DNA of 64,000 bases from Hypericum androsaemum (GCA_963995505.1 OZ023186.1:15755570-15819569), one strand, 5' to 3'. Positions 11,569-22,706 are shown, numbered from the stretch's first letter. The notes: generated from the letters alone by a model not told the origin. Numbers and translations: made by a program.

Positions 11569-12295
11569 GGCAAAATTGGGTGGACAAAGGATGGTCTCGA
11601 CTGACACCTTGCACGACAACACATAACGCTAGCATGGAATCCAACTCCACAACTACACAGCGATAAGACCGGTCCCATGTCATCTCCAGGCCCAGAATAA
11701 AAGCCCAAATCTCGGTCACCAATGTCATACAAAGACTAACCCACTTTGCAAAACCATAATCCAATGATAAAGACATATCCCAAAATATGCCACATGCACC
11801 AAACATACCCAATCCTAAACATATAATTCGAATTGTCATATATTTTGGCAATAAACAAGGGGCAAAAGATCTCCTAAACTTTATTCATTAGACACTTAAA
11901 TAGTCAAACGGGTACAACGAGATAAATTAGTGCCCTTCAGGTCATCTAAATAAATGTCTAAACAAGATTGAAATGGGGCGTCAGACATAAGAAGATCAAA
12001 GAGAATGTCGATGTAAACTTATACAAAGCATCCGTCATTGCCCTCCTGACAGACTTGCTAGATATGAACCTCCTAGTCTCGGTCTTCGCACTCGCCATAT
12101 CAGGTTGGACAAGGGATGGTCTCGAGTGACACCTTGCTCACACAACATAATGCTAGGATGGAATCCAACTCCACAACTATACAGCGATGGACCGGTCCTA
12201 TATCATCTTCAGACCAATAATAAAAGCCCAAATCTCGGCCACCAATGGTACAAAGACCAATCCCTTTTGCAAACTCACAAATCCAACAACAAAGA

Positions 12296-13893
12296 TGTTA
12301 GAATTTAAGAGTACGAACCTCGGGTCTGTAGCAGCGAAAACTTCAAAAAATTTTACCAACATGAATCCTGATCATGGTAGTATAACATAAAATATAATAT
12401 CATAGTTAGAGAATTCTTACAGTACTTTCTAGATCGAATCCTCAACTATGGTATCCACGTAGTCCTCTTCTACGAACTCTTTGACAGTTGATACCTTTGA
12501 GAATTCGTTAGGAGAATTCTTTACCAAAGAGAACTAGAGAAGTTGATTTCTATCTAGGTGGATTTCATATTAAAAAACCTAGATGGACATGTATAAATAT
12601 AGGAAAATATTTCTTAGGCATTAAGTTAATGTCTTTTCTTAGGCATTACGTTGATACCTTTCTTAGGCATTAAGTTAGAAGCTTTTAGTAGCCTCCAACT
12701 TTAACCACCATATTGGGCTTTGAACCCCAATTTCATATGGGCCTTGAAGCCCAATTTCATATTTTTTTGACCAAGTCAAATATGTCAAACATTTTACTAT
12801 ATATACACTATTTAATTAAATCCAATTTAATTAATCACTGATAATACTATCAAATAGAATTATAATATTTCTCCAAAGATTAAATATTCTTGATCAAATC
12901 AATATTTAATCTATTCAACTTCAATTCGTAAACTAAGACTACTTGTTGTGTGACCCATATACCTTCATATGTCAAGCGATTAGTCGAACTAATGGTCTTA
13001 GTTGAACCCTAGACAATGGACCAGACAATCTCAACACATGAGGTACGTTGCGAGGATACTGCTACTACCTGTAATGTGAAGCTCATAGTGACACGGTCCT
13101 TTCATTCGCGAATACTCGATTAAGTCTTGAACATGATTAACTGTCTATTCAAATAATTTAATCATATTATCTTATTCTACTAATTGATCATGTTGTCACT
13201 CTTAGACACCATTCCAAAGGCGACGTGCATATGCCAATGTCTAACGATCTAATTAGTTATGAGAAGACAAGTATTCTCTCCAAGTCTATTTAAGGAATGA
13301 ATCCTATTCTTGGCTCAACTACCATGCACATGTACTTCGTGATGTACCTAACACATGTCGTATCTACCCCGTCAGGAGTGCAAGCATTGGTTATGATTAA
13401 AGCCCATCACTCCGTACATGTCGTGCATATTGACCTCAAGTTAAAGGACTATTACACTACTCTACAAACCGATATTCCCGTAGACACATAAATAGAATAC
13501 ACCAAATAATTTCTCGGTCGGGCATGCCAATACTCTCTAAAGTATCTGTGCATCCATCATGAAATACCTAGTATTTTGTAGTTGTAAGAACTACTACATC
13601 CTCCAAGAATATGATGTAGATCGCACACCAAACACAATCGCATCATCGATATCCCATTCTCGATGATCATTGATTGTGGCTCTTTAAGAACCATGTTCAC
13701 GGGTTATCTGAGATCTCACATTCTCAATGACAACATTAGTTCATAGGAACACTAACGTGAATATACGCAAACAATCAAACAATATATTCAATAAGTGTAA
13801 TGCCAAGTATTATAAATCAATAAAATAAAATAACTGAATGTGATCAAGTACAATGTCCTTACTATGATTATCTCTAGGACATACATACTAACA
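12296..13893 (-). mobile_element. Solo LTR, 1.6 kb, TSD AAAGA
   Basis: The segment begins TGTTAGAATTTAAG and ends CATACTAACA, giving TG...CA ends. AAAGA flanks it at 12291-12295 and 13894-13898. On the minus strand it opens TGTTAGTATGTATGTCCTAG, the style of long plant copia LTRs, so minus orientation is inferred. No internal coding region was found. It sits inside repeat unit U2. Confidence 0.8.
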
Positions 13894-14590
13894 AAAGACG
13901 CATCCCAAAATATGCCACATGTACCAGACATACCCGATCCTAAACACATAATTTGAAGTGACATATTTTTTGGGTAGTAAATAAGGGATATAAGGTTCCC
14001 TAAACTTTATTCATTAGACAACTAAATACTCAAATAGGTACATTGACACAAACTAACATCCTTTAGGTCATTTAAATAGATGTTTAAACAAGATCAAAAT
14101 AGCGCGTCATAGATAAAAAGATCAAAAGACAGTGTCGAGGCAAACTTGGACAAAGCGTCCGTAACTCTATTTCCCTCTCGCCAAACATGCTAGGTATGAA
14201 CCTCCCAGTCTCGGTCTCCGCACTCGCCCTATCAAGTTGGACAAAGGATGAAATCAACTGACAACTTGCTTGACACAATATAACACTAGTATGGAATCCA
14301 ACTCCACAACTACACAATAAGACTTGTCCCATGTCATCTGCAGACTCAGAATCGAAGCCAAAATCTCGGCCACCAATGTCATATACGAATCAATCCCCTT
14401 TGTAAACCCACAAATCCAACGACAAAGATGCAACCCGAAATATGTCACATGCACTAGACATATCTGATCCTAAACACATAATTCAAATTGACATATTTTT
14501 TTTGTAGTAAACAAGGGGAAAAAAGTCCCCTAAACTGTATTCATTAGACAACCAAATAGTCAAAAGGGTACACCAAGGTAAACTAACATT

Positions 14591-15017
14591 AGAACCAACA
14601 ATTGAACCTTTTTAATATCATGTTAGAATTTTCATATTTAAAAAAGAACAGTCTTATCTGTATACTTTACCCAGTTCGCTCTTACTGTGTACTTTACGCA
14701 ATAAATTAGATCATATAGATATCGCTTCACACAACATATGTCATCGAAAGAACAATAGTATTATTTGCATAGTTGTATAGCCAAAATAGAACGTTAGAAC
14801 CATGATAGTAATTTACCAAAAAAGAACCGTGATAGTATTCATGGATTTTTGTAGATAAATTTAACTATCGATGTGTATATGTTAGAATTTTTGAATATGA
14901 ATATATGTATTTTCTACATTGATAAAAAAGTCAGTAATACTTACAACTAGTGATGTAATAATCTTAACAATATTTAGGTAAGATATATCTTTAGTGATGA
15001 ATTCATGAGAAAGTATT
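14591..15017. other. Gene-free AT-rich spacer
   Basis: No ORF or recognised repeat is present. Short stretches such as AACGTTAGAACCATGATAGT resemble the sequence downstream of the cysteine-rich peptide genes (about 23105 and 33920), perhaps an old duplicate flank. Confidence 0.35.
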
Positions 15018-15204
15018 TGTTAGGAGTTGTGGCGAGAACTAGGGTATTAGCGATCACCAGTTCATTGGAGATCGCCAGTTGGCAACTACAGAATGTGCAT
15101 GCATCAGGGAACTTGTAACCCCCCGTGATCCGACCGACTATCTCCAGAGACCAACACAAGCCTTTTCTAGTGGCTTTGTCCTCACTCCCATGCATCCTGG
15201 AAAG

Positions 15205-15310
15205 CATCTTAGTAGGTCACCCATCTAGAGTCTGCTCCAAGTTAAGCACGTTTAACCTTAGAGCTTTCTCATGATGTATCTCAGAAAAGTAGGTGCACCT
15301 TATTGGTATG
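15205..15310 (-). ncRNA. 5S rRNA-derived region in Cassandra 3' LTR
   Basis: The minus strand reads CATACCAATAAGGTGCACCT, then AAGGTTAAACGTGCTTAACT, then GGAGCAGACTC, then GATGGGTGACC. This follows the order of plant 5S rRNA, including the internal polymerase III control region. Several substitutions make it unlikely to be a functional rRNA. Confidence 0.8.
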
Positions 15311-15555
15311 AATAGTCTAAATCAAATCACTTAAGATTTTCATACAAAATATATTATGTATAGGGTATCCCATTCACTCCTTCTTAAATACGTGACGTCC
15401 TCGTCACGCCACACAGAACACAAACAAATTCCAGAATTATTTTTTCTCTGATACTAAATGTAACACCCTGTGATTGGACCAACTGTTTCCACAGACCAAC
15501 ACAATCCTTTTATAGCGTGCTTTATCCCCACTCGCACGCATCCTGAAAAAAAATT

Positions 15556-15656
15556 TAGGACATCACCCATCCAGAGTCTACTCCAAGTCTAGCATGTTTA
15601 ACCTTGGAGTTTTCTCAAGATGTGTGCCATAAAAGTAAGTGCATCTTGCTGGTATG
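15556..15656 (-). ncRNA. 5S rRNA-derived region in Cassandra 5' LTR
   Basis: This is the second copy of the same region. The minus strand reads CATACCAGCAAGATGCACTT, then AAGGTTAAACATGCTAGACT, then GGATGGGTGATG. It differs from the other LTR copy at many positions, so the element is old. Confidence 0.8.
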
Positions 15657-16038
15657 AAAGTCCAAATCAAATCACATAAACCTTTCATATAGAACATATT
15701 ATTTATGGGGTATCACAGAACTGGCAACACACAATTGACTGGCGATCGCTAACCATCGGAGAAGCTATTTTTACTGTTTAGACTCGGATACTATTTTGGA
15801 CTCCTAGATTGACTAGATAGGTTTTGTTGCTCGCAAGAGTTTGTCTAATATATAAAGGCATGTTATCCTAGTTTATGTACAACTGTATGGCTCAGATCTC
15901 ATCGATACAAGTTCTCCTTCTCTCTGTGGATGTAGGCATTAGGCTAAACCATGTAATTTCTTATGTTGGTGTTCTTATGTGCATTGTTGTTCTCTTGTGA
16001 TAAATTTCTAACAACTATTATCAGAGCTTGTGAGAGGA

Positions 16039-17690
16039 TGGCAAATTATGGTGCAAAGTTTGTCTTGGTGAAGTTCGTTGACTCATCAAATTTTGGATTT
16101 TGGCAAATGCGTGTCAAATATTTGCTAGTCCAACAAGGGATGGTCAATGCACTTATGGGGAAAAAGTCTGAGTAGATGGAGCAATAGTGGGAAGAGTTAG
16201 AGGCCAAGGCGGTGGTGACGATTTGCTTATACTTGGCTGATGACATGCTGTATCATGTCATGGATGAAGCTTCACCAGGTGGGGTTTGGAAGAAATTATA
16301 GCATATGTATATGTCAAAATCTCTGTCAAGTAAGTTTTATCTTAAGCAAAGGTTGTACGAGCTTAAGATGATGGAGGGCTAAGATTTGAGCCAACATAAC
16401 AATAATTTTAATCAACTGATGAGTGATTTGATAAGGGTCGATGTGAAGTTCGAGGATGAAGATAAGGCATTGTTGCTGCTGAATTTTTTACTAGGTTCCT
16501 ACAAAAGCTTGGTTACAACTCTAACTTAAGGCAATGCATCTTTGGTATTGGAGGATATCACTAGTGCTCTGATAGGGTTTCTTTAAAGGAGGAAGGTCAG
16601 TGGCGAACGAGGAGAAGGGCTGGTTGTGAGGGGTAACAATGATCATAAAAAAGAAAAAGATGGAAGAGGATCTAAATCATGGTCAAGGAGGTTCAAAGAA
16701 AATTACTTTGAGTGCACAGAAAAGGGACACTTGAAGAAAGATTGTCCAAAAAGAACTCCGGACCACGAGGGAAAAGGATCGGCATCCATGAATATGGCCT
16801 TTTACTCGGACAAGCCGGATGGTAAATATCTTTCTGTTTTATCAAGTCCTAAGCATCCTATTGATTTCTGTGCTATTTCCATATGACGCCCATGAGGGAT
16901 TGGTTCGACGAAACAAGTTCGTTAATTTAGGTATAGTGACTATAGATGATAATTCTACTTGTAGAATTACTGGTATATGCGACCTATGAATTAAGATGTG
17001 GGATGGTGTGTGTCGCAAGGAAGTTATGTAGGGTTAGACCTGTACCAAAGGTAGAAAGAAATTTGATCTCATTAGGAGGCTTGAATTAAAATGGGTACAA
17101 CTATAAGGTTGTAGGCATCTGATTGAGGTGGATAAGGATGGTGTGGTTGTGATGAAAGGTAAATGGGATGCTAGGAATACATACATGTTAGTGGGGGGCA
17201 CTATTGTAGATGGAGTCACATTAATAGGTTCCGATGGAGAGAAAAAAAGTTCTCGGCATATGAGGTTAAATCGTATGAAGAAGTGAGGGCTTGACATGAA
17301 TGGTTTGAGTGCAGCCAAGAGAGTTTTTGAAATGGAGATTCACATAGACAATGTTAGCAAGATCCCGCCATGACTAAAGGAGAACACTAAGAAAATGTCT
17401 TAGGTAGATTTAGCATTGAAAATGCAAAGTAGTTGGTAACACCACGGGTAAATCAAGTTTTATCTCACTTAAGAACGAGTGGTGAAATTCACAACATGTC
17501 AAGGATTCTACTAGGTGGAACAAAAGGCTGCCCAATGTATGCTATGACTTGTAACATTGGTTCGAGGTAAAAGGAACAAGGTCCAATGGAGAAGAAGTTA
17601 AACTTGGAGGGAATACACCAAACAAGCTCGGAAGCTGCCCGAATGTGGGAGATATCTCTAAGTGATTTAACAAAGGATGGAGAGAAGTGT
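16039..17690 (+). pseudogene. Copia A gag-protease remnant and shared 3' tail
   Basis: The gag starts MANYGAKFVLVKFVDSSNFG and continues to the zinc knuckle FECTEKGHLKKDCPKR (about 16710-16757). A protease-region remnant follows, but its catalytic DSA/DSG stretch is not intact. After the stretch NTYMLVGGTIVDGVTLIGSD the sequence jumps to the 3' tail shared with elements B and C (GLDMNGLSAA; MSRILLGGTKG in broken frames). At least ten stops and several frameshifts are present, for example TAG near 16173 and 16189. No integrase, reverse transcriptase or RNase H motif is found. Confidence 0.8.
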
Positions 17691-17879
17691 AGATGGTCTT
17701 ATTGTTGAGGATAAAAGGGACTAAGGTTCAAGGTGGAGTCAATTTAGTTTTGCAAGACATCGTGTTTCTTCAAGGGATGATGTCTCATCAATGTGGAGTT
17801 TCATGGTTCTTCCACGAGATGATTTCTTACCAAGGTGCAGATTGTTGGGAGTTATGGCGAGAACCAGAGAGATGGCGAT

Positions 17880-18007
17880 AGCCAGTTCATTGGCTGTTGG
17901 CGTTTGCAGTTAAAAAATGTGCATGCATCAGAGAATTGGCGACAGCCAGTTCATTGGTTGTTGGTGTGTGCAGTTAAAAAATGTGCATGCATCAGAGAAT
18001 TGGTGAC
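17880..18007 (+). repeat. 64-bp tandem duplication inside the copia A 3' LTR
   Basis: The segment starting AGCCAGTTCATTGG at 17880 recurs at 17944 with few changes (64-bp period). The 5' LTR has one equivalent copy only, so the duplication happened after insertion or in the 3' LTR lineage. Confidence 0.7.
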
Positions 18008-18319
18008 AGCCAATTGACTGGCGACCGCCAGTTGTCATAGTAGCTATTTTTCTTATTTAGACTCGGATACTATTTTGGACTCCTAGATTGATCTAGATAG
18101 GTTTTGTGGCTTGTAAGAGTTTTTCTAATATATAAAAGCATGTTATGCTAATTTATGTATGACTTTGTGGCTCGGATCTCATCAATAAAAATTCTTTTTT
18201 TTTCTGTGGACGTAGACAATAGACCGAACCACGTAATCTCTTGTTTTAATTTTTTTTGTACGTTCTTATTTTCTTGTAATGATTTCCTAACGATATTATC
18301 TAGTTTTAGTACCAAGGGA

Positions 18320-18765
18320 TGCTTTTTCTAGTGGTGTCATATTACAATCCACATCTTTATACAGTAGTGTCAAGTAAAAACATGCTCCAAAACCTCTTGA
18401 ACAAACAAACTCTTAAGGGGATTGTGCAATTGATCAAGTCTCAACACAAAGAGACCCTTCCCTCATTGGATCGACTGCCTTTTGGCACAAGTCCTCCTAA
18501 ATACAACATCACCTAAACCACAATGGCGAATTGAAAATCTTGTATATGAAATTAGGAGTGATCTTCATGATCTCCTATTTTGTAGCCTTTCTTATATCCA
18601 TAGATTACACAACCAGGTTGCTAATTGGGTGTGTAGACTAGCTAGATTAGGTTCTCTTCTAGGGGATTGGACGACCATCCACCATTCGGACCTTGATATT
18701 CTCTTGTACGCATACTTTCCTAGTTAGTTTTATTAATATCACACTAACATATTTTCTAAAAAAAA
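18320..18765 (+). pseudogene. LINE RNase H tail with A-run
   Basis: The frame at 18482-18727 reads PQWRIENLVYEIRSDLHD then SYIHRLHNQVANWVCRLARL, the C-terminal end of the RNase H-like domain found in plant LINE ORF2. A related piece (IVQLIKSQHKETLP) lies just upstream in another frame. After the stop comes a 3' UTR and an A-run at 18758-18765. The 5' part of the element is missing. Confidence 0.7.
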
Positions 18766-18971
18766 CAAAACTTAACTAGAAATTCCATTCCAACATAAAA
18801 CCTTAAGAATTAGATAGATTTTTAACATTGATAAACAAATGCATCATATTTGTAACAAATACTGTAGTAATCTTAACACGTCTCTCTAAACAAAGTCAAT
18901 CGGACTGAAATTTGTAATGATTTTGATTTTACCAACATAATACATTGGAGCATAAAAATTGGCAACAAGTC

Positions 18972-20880
18972 TGTTAGGAATTCAGCAACTAGAGAACAAG
19001 ATCGCACAAAGAACACGGAACAAGAGAATTACGTGGTTCGGCCTAATGCCTACGTCCACGGTGAGAAAGGAGAAATTTTATTGATGGATCCGAGTCACAA
19101 AGCTATACAAAACCTTAGGGTAACATGTCTTTATATAGAGACAAACCCTTGGTGTACAAGTAACCTATCTAGCTCTAATTAGGAGTCCAGAATCTAGTCA
19201 GAATAGGAATAGGAATAGAAAATAAGTCTTTCCTATTTCTCGCCATCCCAACAATCTCCACCTTGGCGAGAAATCATCTCGTGGAAGAACCATGAAGCTC
19301 CACCCGAACTTCAACAGACTCCACCTTGATAAAACACCGCCCCATGAAGAACCATGAGATCTTGCAAAACCAATCCAACTCCACCGACTCCACCGACTCC
19401 ATCTCGGACTATAGATAACTGCATCAATAAGACCATCTCAACTTTCTCTTCACCTTTTGTTCAATCACTTGGAGCCAGCCCCCAAACTCGAGCTTCTGAG
19501 CTTGCTTGGCCTATTCCCTCCAATCTCCATTGAACCCCAACTAGCAAGTCCACCCGCTGAAGCAAACTTGTGACCAATAGATGCGCTCTCTATTTTTCGG
19601 TCAACCCCATGCTCCGCAACCTCGAACTGCTTCTCCGCTGGACTTTCTTGCCTCATACCAATGCTACATGCCATAGCATACAAAGGGCAACCTTTTGTTC
19701 TACCAAGTAGAACCCTTGACATGCCACGAACTCCACTGTTCGGCCTTGAGTGAGATACCCGAATCACCCGTGGTGCTACCAACGGCTTCGTATTCCTCAT
19801 GCAAAGCCTACCTAAGACCTTTGACGTGCACGTCCTTTTAGACAACCATAGCAGGAACTTGCTAACTTTGTCTTTGCGAATCTCAACTCTACTCAAACCA
19901 TTCATGTCAAGCTTTTGCTCCATCACACAAGAGCTTTTCTCCCCTCTATCAGAACGCAACGAGGTGACTCCACCTACAACCGTGTTTTCCACTAACCTGT
20001 AGGTGTTTCTAGCATTCCTTTCACCCTTCATCACTACCACAGCATCCTTCTCCACCTCCATTAGCCCGCCTACAACATTATAGTTGTACCCACTATAATC
20101 CAAGGCTCCTAACGAGATCAAATTCCTCTCCAACTTTGGAACATGCCTAACCCCACACAATTTTCTCTCAACACCATCCCACATCTTAATTCGGATATCA
20201 CCTATGCCAGCAATTCTACAAGTAGAACCATCACCCATAGTCACCATACCTGAATCAACGAACTTGTAGGTGTCGAACCACCCTCTCTTGGGCGTCATGT
20301 GGAAAGAGCAAGCGCTATCCAAAATCCAGGAAACAGAATGCTTTGGACTTGACAAAACAGAAAGGAGATCACCATCCGACCCGTCTGAATGTGAGGCCAC
20401 ATTCACGGAACCTGATCCTTTTTCCTCGCGATCCTGAGTTCTTCTTGGACAATCCTTCTTCACGTGCCCTTTTTCTCCGCACTCGAAGCAATTTTCCTTG
20501 AACCTCCTTGACCACGACTTGGATCCCTTCCCGTCTTTTGCTCCACTACGATTACCATGGCTACCCTTCACAACCAGCCCTTCCGCTTGTTCATCGCTAT
20601 TTTTTCTTCTTTGATGAAACCCTAGCAGAGCACTTGTGATATCTTCCAACACCAGGGACTCCTTCCCCCAAGTTAGAGTTGTAACTAAATTTTCGTAGGA
20701 GCCAGGTAAAGAATTCAGCAGCAACAATGCCTTGTCTTCTTCCTCGAACTTCACATCAACCTTTCTCAAGTCACTCACAAGTTGACTGAAACCATTAATG
20801 TGTTGGCTCAACTTGATTCGTTGAGGATCAGCCAACTCGAGTACCAGCCAACTTGATTCGTTGAGGATCAGCCAACTTGA
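18972..20880 (-). mobile_element. Copia element B (5'-truncated, non-autonomous)
   Basis: This is the same family as A and C. The 3' LTR is 18972-19253 (282 bp); on the minus strand it starts TGTTGGGATGGCGAGAAATA and ends GAATTCCTAACA. It is preceded by the polypurine-type junction CTCGCCAAGGTGGAGAT. The 5' LTR and gag start are absent: recognisable gag ends near 20880, where two imperfect tandem copies of a ~50-bp piece (CAACTTGATTCGTTGAGGAT, 20811-20900) mark a rearranged end. Confidence 0.85.
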
Positions 20881-20982
20881 TTCGAAAATCTTAATATTCA
20901 ATATGAAAATTTCGATTATGATTTTTTTAGATATTAATATTGATATATTATTTCTGGGTTCAAGTCTGGCAACCCTTTCCAA
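19465..20982 (-). CDS. Copia B gag-protease ORF fused to family 3' tail (505 codons, open)
   Basis: The frame is open for 505 codons. Residues 1-50 are unrelated flank. About 51-125 are copia gag (LSQHINGFSQLVSDL; DKALLLLNSLPGSY). The zinc knuckle CFECGEKGHVKKDC is at about 165-178. The protease motif WILDSACSFHM is at about 219-229, where Asp222 would be the catalytic residue. About 230-345 resemble the copia segment before integrase. From about 345 the protein departs into a tail shared with element C (MSRVLLGRTKG; SIGHKFASAGGLASWGSMEI; RPSKLRSSSLGAGSK). Integrase, reverse transcriptase and RNase H are missing. Openness of the frame is notable beside the decayed copy A. Expression is unknown. 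Confidence 0.8.
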   Translation of the reverse strand: MERVARLEPRNNISILISKKIIIEIFILNIKIFESSWLILNESSWLVLELADPQRIKLSQHINGFSQLVSDLRKVDVKFEEEDKALLLLNSLPGSYENLVTTLTWGKESLVLEDITSALLGFHQRRKNSDEQAEGLVVKGSHGNRSGAKDGKGSKSWSRRFKENCFECGEKGHVKKDCPRRTQDREEKGSGSVNVASHSDGSDGDLLSVLSSPKHSVSWILDSACSFHMTPKRGWFDTYKFVDSGMVTMGDGSTCRIAGIGDIRIKMWDGVERKLCGVRHVPKLERNLISLGALDYSGYNYNVVGGLMEVEKDAVVVMKGERNARNTYRLVENTVVGGVTSLRSDRGEKSSCVMEQKLDMNGLSRVEIRKDKVSKFLLWLSKRTCTSKVLGRLCMRNTKPLVAPRVIRVSHSRPNSGVRGMSRVLLGRTKGCPLYAMACSIGMRQESPAEKQFEVAEHGVDRKIESASIGHKFASAGGLASWGSMEIGGNRPSKLRSSSLGAGSK

Positions 20983-21164
20983 TTAGCCTCATGAAATCTT
21001 ATGAAGTCGTAATGAATAGATGAATTTTAGACGATGCAGACTAATTGCACAAGGACAAAAAAGAGCTATGAAATTTTATTGTTCTCCGAGATTGGCTTTG
21101 GGCCTTTCATGCGCTTAGTAAGCGAATCAAAGATTAGTAAACTTAAATGTTAAACCTGAACCTT

Positions 21165-22085
21165 TCAGTTTCTGTTTGGCGATGTCGCCACATCGTTGAG
21201 CCATTGAAGGCTCAATAGATTAACCCAATCGCCCACCTCTCCTTTCCTGGAAAAAAATCTGTTGTCTACCGCATGAGTCTTTCCCGTGTAAGTACCAAGC
21301 TTGTTGACATCCATTTGTCTCAAGGATTTGAAGCTGCACAACCTCATTATCTCCTCAATCTTATCATCCCTCTCTTCCTCGGACGAGAAAGAGCACCCCA
21401 AGAACTCTGCAATCCTTTTCACGAACAAATCCGGATGTTGCTGCACATCTTCGTACATCAAGAACTAAACCTTGTCAGGCCTTTCCTGGCTTGTCTTCCA
21501 ATAGCCAAGGATACTGTCCAAGAATGGCCCACAAACCTGAACCCCTTGGCAGAATTGGTCAAAGGTTGCCTCCCGAGAAGGCTTCTCATCATCCAAATCT
21601 CTGGCTGTGTTCTGTACTAAGGTGGGTATGAAATGCCAAGATTAGGTAAATGCATCAAGTGGGTTCCGGCACATGTATACAACACGGCAGTTCAAGTCCT
21701 TGAAAGATACGGACATGGTCTCGAAAGCAACATGGGTCCCGAAAAGCCGTGGCGAAGGGATGCTAGTAATATCAGGAAAAAGGTTGTCACTGGTGTAATA
21801 GGCCTGGACGAGAGGGACAAGCTCGTGGGGACTGGACTTGGACAAGGGGTGATCTGCCAAATCCGGATATCGGTGGCGGTTCACCACGGCATAAACCATT
21901 AGCCATGTAGTATTTCATTTTGGTATTGTAGCCACGAATATGTCGGTGTTCAGAGCCTTGAAGTTCCTCTGTAAGGAGAGCGTACCTTGGAAAGATCCTT
22001 CCATGTACCAAAATCCTTGATGTTTCACTAGTCCGATGCCCAACCAGTCCGTTCTTGGCAGAGATTCTGAACATATTATGAGAGC
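21165..22085 (-). pseudogene. Second sulfotransferase (SOT), decayed paralogue
   Basis: This is paralogous to the gene at 6601-7551 and on the same strand. It begins near LPRTDWLGIGLVKHQGFWYM (about 22060), without the first ~35 residues. Damage includes a TGA in the PAPS loop (ATIPK then stop, about 21915), where several loop residues are also deleted, a TAA in DAFT/SWHF (about 21641), and a TAA near 21464. The catalytic-region LFGTHV, YMCRNPLDAFT and RKGEVGDWVNLL are still readable. The C-terminus extends a few residues further than in the first copy (ending TSPNRN). It is inactive as a full-length enzyme. Confidence 0.88.
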
Positions 22086-22099
22086 GAAATCATTTGACA

Positions 22100-22539
22100 T
22101 GTTGGCCCGACCCGTATTTTCAGATTGGATATTACTATAGTTCTAGTTGCAATTTTGATGGATTTGTTTAACAGCGTTAAAAGCCGCATATAAAGATTTT
22201 TAACGCTCCGTAGTCCATAATTTTATTCCTGACGCACGTAAGGCTCTTGATTAAATCCGTCCGTCCAAGTTTTTTTTTAAATGTCATTTTTTACATTACA
22301 ATTATATCCACTAGAAAATAAATCCTAGATTTCTATCAAATCGTCAACGTCTCATCACACGAGACGTAGTCGGTCCATCCAAGATCCGTTCAGCCAAACA
22401 CAGAAATCAAATGGACATATAATCAAAGGTCCTTGATAAATCCACCTCTAATCGTAGCCACCCATTGAAACCTTCTTCTTCCCCTCATTTGGTCGTCCAT
22501 GCGTTATTGGCTCTTCACCGCAAAGTCAAACATATGTGC
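22100..22539. other. Spacer upstream of the cysteine-rich peptide gene
   Basis: No gene or element was recognised. From about 22505 the sequence matches that upstream of the second copy at 33258 (TTGGCTCTTCACCGCAAAGT), so the duplicated promoter begins here. Confidence 0.5.
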
Positions 22540-22548
22540 TTTATATAC
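22540..22548 (+). promoter_or_regulatory. TATA box of cysteine-rich peptide gene 1
   Basis: TTTATATAC lies about 160 bp upstream of the ATG at 22707. It is conserved at the same relative position in the paralogue (33303-33311). Confidence 0.6.
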
Positions 22549-22706
22549 CAGCCCTCTCCCACAATTGTTGTTCTAGAATTAAAGCTTCATATATATTATT
22601 ATCAAGTCGGGAAAATCAACATATTCATATAATATCAAGATCCTAAGGGTGATTAGTAAACAATCTTATATCCATACGATCAACCCCAAAAGAGGAGATT
22701 CCAGCA

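Larger units (their letters stand above)
10025..14590 (-). repeat. Tandem ~527-530-bp units of a LINE RNase H/3' tail (U1-U4)
   Basis: The same segment occurs head-to-tail on the minus strand. U1 is about 10025-10470 plus 11569-11778, split by retroposons. U2 is 11779-12295 plus 13894-13903, split by a solo LTR. U3 is 13904-14433 and U4 is 14434 to about 14590. Each unit opens on the plus strand with CCCAAAATATGCCACATG or a close variant; U2 is 527 bp and U3 is 530 bp after removing inserts. On the minus strand U1 reads RVADALSKFTSSLSFDLLML then FDVYLDDLNGVSLS, a LINE RNase H C-terminus. Parallel pieces such as CSCGVGFHASVMCCRA recur in the others. All copies carry stops. Repeated LINE tails in tandem suggest local duplication rather than separate insertions. 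Confidence 0.75.
15114..15717 (-). mobile_element. Cassandra TRIM retrotransposon (5S rRNA-bearing LTRs), TSD GAACT
   Basis: Two 259-bp LTRs (15114-15372 and 15459-15717) flank an 86-bp interior. On the minus strand each opens TGTGATACCC or similar and ends GGGTGTTACA or similar. Next to the minus-strand 5' LTR (15459-15717) is TAGTATCAGAG, a primer-binding site for initiator tRNA-Met. GAACT flanks the whole at 15109-15113 and 15718-15722. Each LTR carries a degraded 5S rRNA region, the mark of Cassandra. The element lies inside the 5' LTR of copia A. It encodes no protein, so it would have moved using enzymes of other elements. Confidence 0.92.
15018..18292 (+). mobile_element. Copia element A (non-autonomous; gag-protease-tail only)
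   Basis: The 5' LTR is 15018-15113 plus 15718-16013, interrupted by a Cassandra element; it starts TGTTAGGAGTTGTGGCGAGA and ends TTTCTAACA. A degenerate primer-binding site (ATTATCAGAGC) follows at 16017-16027. The 3' LTR is about 17843-18292, preceded on the plus strand by a purine-rich tract. The interior holds gag, protease and a 3' tail but no integrase, reverse transcriptase or RNase H. GTATT precedes the 5' LTR, but the matching 3' duplication is unclear (GATATT). Confidence 0.85.

Noticed and set aside
10502..11851. Several long open frames on the minus strand (up to 182 codons)
   Set aside because: Low-complexity composition, no recognisable domain, overlapping frames of similar length, and position inside a retroposon insertion.
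15205..15656. Genuine 5S rRNA genes
   Set aside because: Both copies are diverged and lie in LTRs of a Cassandra element with its own TSD.
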